From contig NZ_JAQGLK010000035.1 of the NCBI RefSeq assembly GCF_028292925.1, positions 1-55,193 of the forward strand: a DNA stretch of 55,193 nucleotides. The letters are read 5' to 3'. Source of the DNA: Sphingomonas bacterium (GTDB lineage Bacteria > Pseudomonadota > Alphaproteobacteria > Sphingomonadales > Sphingomonadaceae). The notes under the pieces are model-generated. The model saw only the letters and a list, made by a program, of their open reading frames with translations, had not been told where the DNA came from and searched no databases. Positions 51,635 through 55,193 of the stretch are shown piece after piece; the first letter of the stretch is position 1, and each line of letters starts with the position of its first letter. A program made the position numbers and the translations under genes.

Positions 51635-52355
51635 ACCGGAATGGCCCCAGGCGGGGCGGGAACGGATGATCGTGCCGGCCCCGGTCGGCACCCGCGGCAC
51701 CGGAATCGAGATCGACGAGCCCGGCATGCTCCGCCGCATGGATGCGGATCACGTCTTCATGATGGGCGACAACCCGGCTTTGCCGCGCATGCCCGAAAAG
51801 CCGCGGCTGCTGGATTTCTTTCGGCTGCGCTTCCAGGGCATCACCGCGCGCCACCTGCTGACGAGCGCGGGCCGCGCGCTGGACGACGGTCAGGACGAAA
51901 AGGTGGTGCTCGCCTGCCTGCTCCACGATATCGCCAACGGTGCGCTGATCCGCAGCGATCATGGCTATTGGGGGGCACAGCTGATCGCCCCCTATGTCGA
52001 TGAGGAGGTGGCCTGGGCCGTCCAGTACCACCAGCCGCTCCGCTATTTCGCCGACGAGGCGTTCGGATACGCCTATCCCGAAAGCTACAACGCCTTCTTC
52101 GGGCCGGACTATGTACCGCCCGATTATATCCGCCGCGATGCCGAACATGCCCGCGGCCACCGCTGGTACAAAACGGCGCGGCTGGTCACGCTGTACGACA
52201 TCTACTTCTTCGACGACACGCCCGCCCCCGATCCGGAGCGGTTCGCCGACATCATCGGCCGCCACTTCCGCGAGCCGGCCGAGGGGCTTGGCTTCGACGG
52301 ATCACCGACCGCGCACATGTGGCGGACGATGATCTGGCCGAACAACTTCCTCTAG
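51627..52355 (+). CDS. HD-domain protein with a dinuclear-metal signature
   Basis: A 242-residue protein. Metal ligands of an HD domain are present in the extended order: H76, H100-D101 (LLHDIANG), H112 (DHGYWGA), H135 (QYHQPLRYF) and D191 (TLYDIYF). The two extra histidines (112 and 135) distinguish it from simple mononuclear HD phosphohydrolases and match dinuclear HD enzymes. That group includes the diiron oxygenases PhnZ and myo-inositol oxygenase, and some phosphodiesterases. YHQPLRYF followed by PESYNAFFGP resembles the PhnZ-type region in placement, from memory. The gene overlaps the symporter gene by eight bases and ends within a hairpin. Confidence 0.88.
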   Translation: MCEPEWPQAGRERMIVPAPVGTRGTGIEIDEPGMLRRMDADHVFMMGDNPALPRMPEKPRLLDFFRLRFQGITARHLLTSAGRALDDGQDEKVVLACLLHDIANGALIRSDHGYWGAQLIAPYVDEEVAWAVQYHQPLRYFADEAFGYAYPESYNAFFGPDYVPPDYIRRDAEHARGHRWYKTARLVTLYDIYFFDDTPAPDPERFADIIGRHFREPAEGLGFDGSPTAHMWRTMIWPNNFL

Positions 52356-52382
52356 GAGGGTCCGGCCGGGGCCGGACCCTCC
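52355..52382. terminator. Bidirectional terminator hairpin between convergent genes
   Basis: GGAGGGTCCGGCC pairs perfectly with GGCCGGACCCTCC (13 bp, minimal loop) in the 36 bases between the HD gene stop and the second TonB receptor stop. It can serve both transcripts; no long T-run is visible on either side. Confidence 0.65.
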
Positions 52383-52391
52383 CGAGCCCTC

Positions 52392-55193
52392 TTAGCCGCC
52401 GAAGCGGACGCGCGCGCCCATGCGGAAGGCGCGGCCGACGGGATCGAACAGCACCTGGTTGGTGCCCAGATTGCCGCTGGGGATCGCCGGCGGATCGCGA
52501 TCGAGCAGGTTGTTGACCGCGCCGAACAACTCGAACTCGCGCCCGCTGCCCACCGCGACCTTCAGCGTCCCCGAGACATCGAGGTAGAAGCGGCCCGGAA
52601 CCCGATTGTTGTTCACGCTGGTCGGCAAAGTCGTCGCGTAATTCTCATCGTCCGGCCCGACGAAGCTGACATTGTAGCTGCCCGACGGGATGTAGCGGCC
52701 CTGGAAGGTGAGCGAACCTGGCCCCTTGGTGTAGGTGACGAGGCCGTTGATGGTATAATCCGGCACGCCCAAAACGGTGCCGGCGCGCGATCCGGTCTGC
52801 CCGGCGCGGTCGAGCGAACCGGCGCTGTCGGTGGTGATCAGATCCTCGGTAATCGTCGCCAGCGCACGCAGCGCGAGATCGCCGATGTCACCGAGCGACT
52901 GGCGATAGTCGAACTCGATGTCGAAGCCCTTGGTCTTCACCGAATTGGCGTTGAGCAGGATATCGGACACCTGCGTCACCGTGTTCGACGCATCACGCAC
53001 GATCAGCCCGCAGAACTCCGTCGCGCCCTGGGCGCAACGCTGCACCAGCGTCTGCGCGCCGAGCAGGCCGATCGCATCGTCGACCTTGATGTTGAAGTAA
53101 TCCACCGACAGCCGCATCCGCGACAGGAACCCGCCGGTGGGCGAGAGCACGATGCCTGCGGTGAAGCTGTCCGCCTTCTCCACGTCCAGCAGCGGGTTGG
53201 ATCCGCGGATCAGCACGGGATTGGCCTGCAGCCCGGTAACGGGGTCGGTCAGCCCGATCGTCGTCTTGGTCTGCGGCCCGACCAGTTCGCTGAGGTTGGG
53301 CGCCCGGATATCGCGCGATCGCGTGACGCGCAGCCGAACCGCACGAACGGGCTCGTACACGCCGCCGACCTTCCACGTCGTGACGGTGCCGCTGTTGCTG
53401 TAATCGGTGTAGCGCACCGCGCCGTTCAGCTCGAGATTGTTGGCAAAGCTCAGATCGTGCAGCAGGGGCACGATCGTCTCGGCATAGGCCTCCTTCACGG
53501 TCTGCTTGCCGTTCGTGGCCGAGCCGTTCAGCACCCAGAAGCCATTGACCGCAGAGATCGGATCGGTGGTGCCGCTGATCGTGTTGCGGCGATATTCCCC
53601 GCCGACGGACAGCGATACGGACCGATCCTGCCACAGCTTGAACAGATCGCCGCTCAGGTTGACGGCGGCGACCTGCTGGGTGTTGCGCGTCTTCTGGAAG
53701 CCCGATCCGAGCACGTAGGCGCGCGCCGCATCGCCGAACCGCCCCTCGCCGATCAGGTTGATCGGCACGCAGGCGGCATCGTCATTGGCGGTGCTGGCAT
53801 CCGCATTGACCCGGCAGACGATCGATCCATCGGCGCGGCGCACGGCATCGAACGCCTTGCGCAGGTTGCCGTTGATCGGATCGTTGGTGTTGATCTGCGT
53901 GAAATCGGTGCGGCCATACTGGTAATAGGCATCCCACCGCCAGCCGCCGCCGATCGTGCCGTCCACCCCGGCGACGCCGCGATAGGTCTTGGTGGTCGAC
54001 ACGGCCTGCGGGCTGCCGAGATCGAAGCCCGAGCGGCCGAACGTCGCCTGCGCGATGTTGTTGGCGCGCATCGTCTGCGCGATCGAGGCCGGCAGGTAGG
54101 GGTTGTCGACCTTGAGGTTGCCGATCAGCGATCCGTTGAAGTCGCGGAAGGTGGACGACAAGGTCGTGCCCTTCACCCGGCCATAGGACAGGTCGACATA
54201 GGTCCTGATCGCATCGGTCAGTTCGTAGGTGGTCGTGTTGTAGAAGCTGTACCGCTCGACCGGCACCTTCAGCAGCAGGCTGGAAAGATACGGGTTGCGG
54301 CGATGCCCGTCGCCGCCGATCATGAACAGCGGACCGGCAAAATCGCCATAGACGAAGCGCCCGGGCGTACCATCGGCGTTGAACTTGACGCCGCGCAGCG
54401 GATCGTTGGCGACGTTGGCGTAGATCGGCTGGCCGGCGGCGTTGAGCGAGCGGTTGATCAGCCCGCCCGGCGACACCGTCGACGGATGCACGTCTGACGT
54501 GATGATGCTGGACGGCTGGCCGCGATTGCCGGCGGGGTTGTTGCCGACGATCGATCGTTCCTGGGCGCACCAGTCGCGCGCCTCGTAGCAGCCGGCCAGC
54601 CCCCCGTTATTCTCGTACTCGCCGGCGAATACCGTATGGCCGCGCTCGCCGAAGGCGGTGCCGGCAACGACGCTGACGAACTGGTTGGAATCGTCGCCCC
54701 GCTCCGAAATGCCGCCCTGAATCTCCGCCTTCAGCCCGGTGAACTTGCGGTTGAGGATGAAGTTGACGACACCGGCGACGGCATCCGAGCCATAGACGGC
54801 GGAGGCGCCCCCGGTGACGACCTCGGTTCGCTGAACCAGGCCGGACGGGATCAGGTTGATGTCCACCGTCCCTTCGGACGTGCTCGGTACGAAGCGCCGC
54901 CCATCGACGAGGACGAGCGTCCGCGGCGCGCCGAGCGCCCGAAGATCGAGCACGCGCGCACCGACGTTGCCGCCGAAGGTCTGCTGGTTGGAAGGCGAGG
55001 AAGATGCACGGAAGCTCGGCAGCTGATTGAGCGCGTCGGCGACGTTGGTGATCGCCAGCGCCTGCAACCGCTCGGTGCCGACCACCGTGACCGGGGTCGG
55101 CGCGGAGAAGCCGGAACGGGCGATGCGCGATCCGGTGACGACGATCGTCTCGGCTTCGATCGGCGGCTCGGCGGCGGCGGCCGGCGCGGCGGC
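52392..55193 (-). CDS. TonB-dependent receptor (5' end outside window)
   Basis: At least 933 residues are visible; the frame remains open to the window edge, so the signal peptide and the first residues are missing. Near the truncated start is a TonB-box-like ETIVVTGSRI, then a plug (VTVVGTERLQ, GVRxLDLRALGAPRTLVLVDG pattern, GGASAVYGSDAVAGVVNFIL) and a barrel rich in alternating strands ending RMGARVRFGG. It transports an unknown substrate across the outer membrane with TonB energy. The residues present do not include an STN domain, but one could lie upstream. The gene is convergent with the HD-domain gene across a terminator hairpin. Confidence 0.93.
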   Translation of the reverse strand, partial: AAAPAAAAEPPIEAETIVVTGSRIARSGFSAPTPVTVVGTERLQALAITNVADALNQLPSFRASSSPSNQQTFGGNVGARVLDLRALGAPRTLVLVDGRRFVPSTSEGTVDINLIPSGLVQRTEVVTGGASAVYGSDAVAGVVNFILNRKFTGLKAEIQGGISERGDDSNQFVSVVAGTAFGERGHTVFAGEYENNGGLAGCYEARDWCAQERSIVGNNPAGNRGQPSSIITSDVHPSTVSPGGLINRSLNAAGQPIYANVANDPLRGVKFNADGTPGRFVYGDFAGPLFMIGGDGHRRNPYLSSLLLKVPVERYSFYNTTTYELTDAIRTYVDLSYGRVKGTTLSSTFRDFNGSLIGNLKVDNPYLPASIAQTMRANNIAQATFGRSGFDLGSPQAVSTTKTYRGVAGVDGTIGGGWRWDAYYQYGRTDFTQINTNDPINGNLRKAFDAVRRADGSIVCRVNADASTANDDAACVPINLIGEGRFGDAARAYVLGSGFQKTRNTQQVAAVNLSGDLFKLWQDRSVSLSVGGEYRRNTISGTTDPISAVNGFWVLNGSATNGKQTVKEAYAETIVPLLHDLSFANNLELNGAVRYTDYSNSGTVTTWKVGGVYEPVRAVRLRVTRSRDIRAPNLSELVGPQTKTTIGLTDPVTGLQANPVLIRGSNPLLDVEKADSFTAGIVLSPTGGFLSRMRLSVDYFNIKVDDAIGLLGAQTLVQRCAQGATEFCGLIVRDASNTVTQVSDILLNANSVKTKGFDIEFDYRQSLGDIGDLALRALATITEDLITTDSAGSLDRAGQTGSRAGTVLGVPDYTINGLVTYTKGPGSLTFQGRYIPSGSYNVSFVGPDDENYATTLPTSVNNNRVPGRFYLDVSGTLKVAVGSGREFELFGAVNNLLDRDPPAIPSGNLGTNQVLFDPVGRAFRMGARVRFGG

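Noticed and set aside
1-55193. CRISPR arrays, insertion sequences, rRNA operons
   Set aside because: No regularly spaced repeats, transposase or integrase motifs, or rRNA sequence were found on either strand.

Overview
The window is GC-rich, densely packed bacterial DNA. The gene content points to an alphaproteobacterium of the order Sphingomonadales, probably a Sphingomonas-like organism. The basis is two large TonB-dependent receptors, one with an STN signalling domain and a FecI/FecR pair; UbiK, YbjN and ProC side by side; several Tat- or Sec-exported peptidases; and very high codon GC. The genus is inferred from gene style and was not tested by any search. There are about 45 protein genes and three tRNA genes (Gln, Leu, Lys). 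I see no rRNA, CRISPR array, insertion sequence, integrase or phage gene.

Region by region. (1) 1-2341: the 3' end of an uncharacterised protein gene and a GAF-GGDEF-EAL cyclic-di-GMP protein whose GGDEF half looks dead. (2) 2541-10565: a FdhF/YdeP-type molybdopterin oxidoreductase followed by a tightly coupled terminal-oxidase operon. The operon runs: lipoprotein cytochrome c, CoxB with fused cytochrome c, CoxA, CoxC, a small membrane subunit, a CtaG-type assembly factor, and a membrane-anchored cytochrome c. Start and stop codons overlap at nearly every junction. CoxA keeps all haem and CuB ligands but has lost the polar residues that define the D and K proton channels. (3) 10680-22658: housekeeping genes. 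These are tRNA-Gln, a UDP-glucuronate 4-epimerase type protein, IlvE with a divergent MarR regulator, then a leftward run of proC, ybjN, ubiK, tspO, an RND efflux pair and tlyA. A small serine hydrolase, a cytochrome c2-like protein and IHF beta follow. (4) 22732-25992: two orphan peptide-binding-type lipoproteins between tRNA-Leu and tRNA-Lys. (5) 26005-41863: a run of hydrolases and transporters. It holds an S1 serine protease, an S9 prolyl oligopeptidase, CorA, a membrane DUF2235 hydrolase, a COG2509-type flavoprotein, a small acidic protein, a glutaredoxin, an M3 oligoendopeptidase, a CDF transporter and a beta-propeller amidohydrolase. (6) 42248-55193: an STN-type TonB receptor transcribed away from an ECF sigma factor, FecR and a Tat-exported gamma-glutamyltransferase-like enzyme. 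After these come a HAD phosphatase, a bile-acid-symporter-family transporter coupled to an HD-domain protein with a dinuclear metal signature, and a second, truncated TonB receptor.

How the parts fit. The oxidase genes form one respiratory module: cytochrome c electron carriers, a CuA-cytochrome c subunit II, a catalytic core and an assembly factor. The peptidases, amidohydrolase, gamma-glutamyltransferase-like enzyme, TonB receptors and peptide-binding lipoproteins suggest a lifestyle of scavenging peptides and amides. The receptor-sigma-FecR set is a textbook outer-membrane signal relay placed directly next to a candidate substrate-processing enzyme. The features I rate most worth a second look are the channel-less CoxA, the symporter plus HD diiron-type pair, and the sigma/FecR/gamma-glutamyltransferase/TonB locus.
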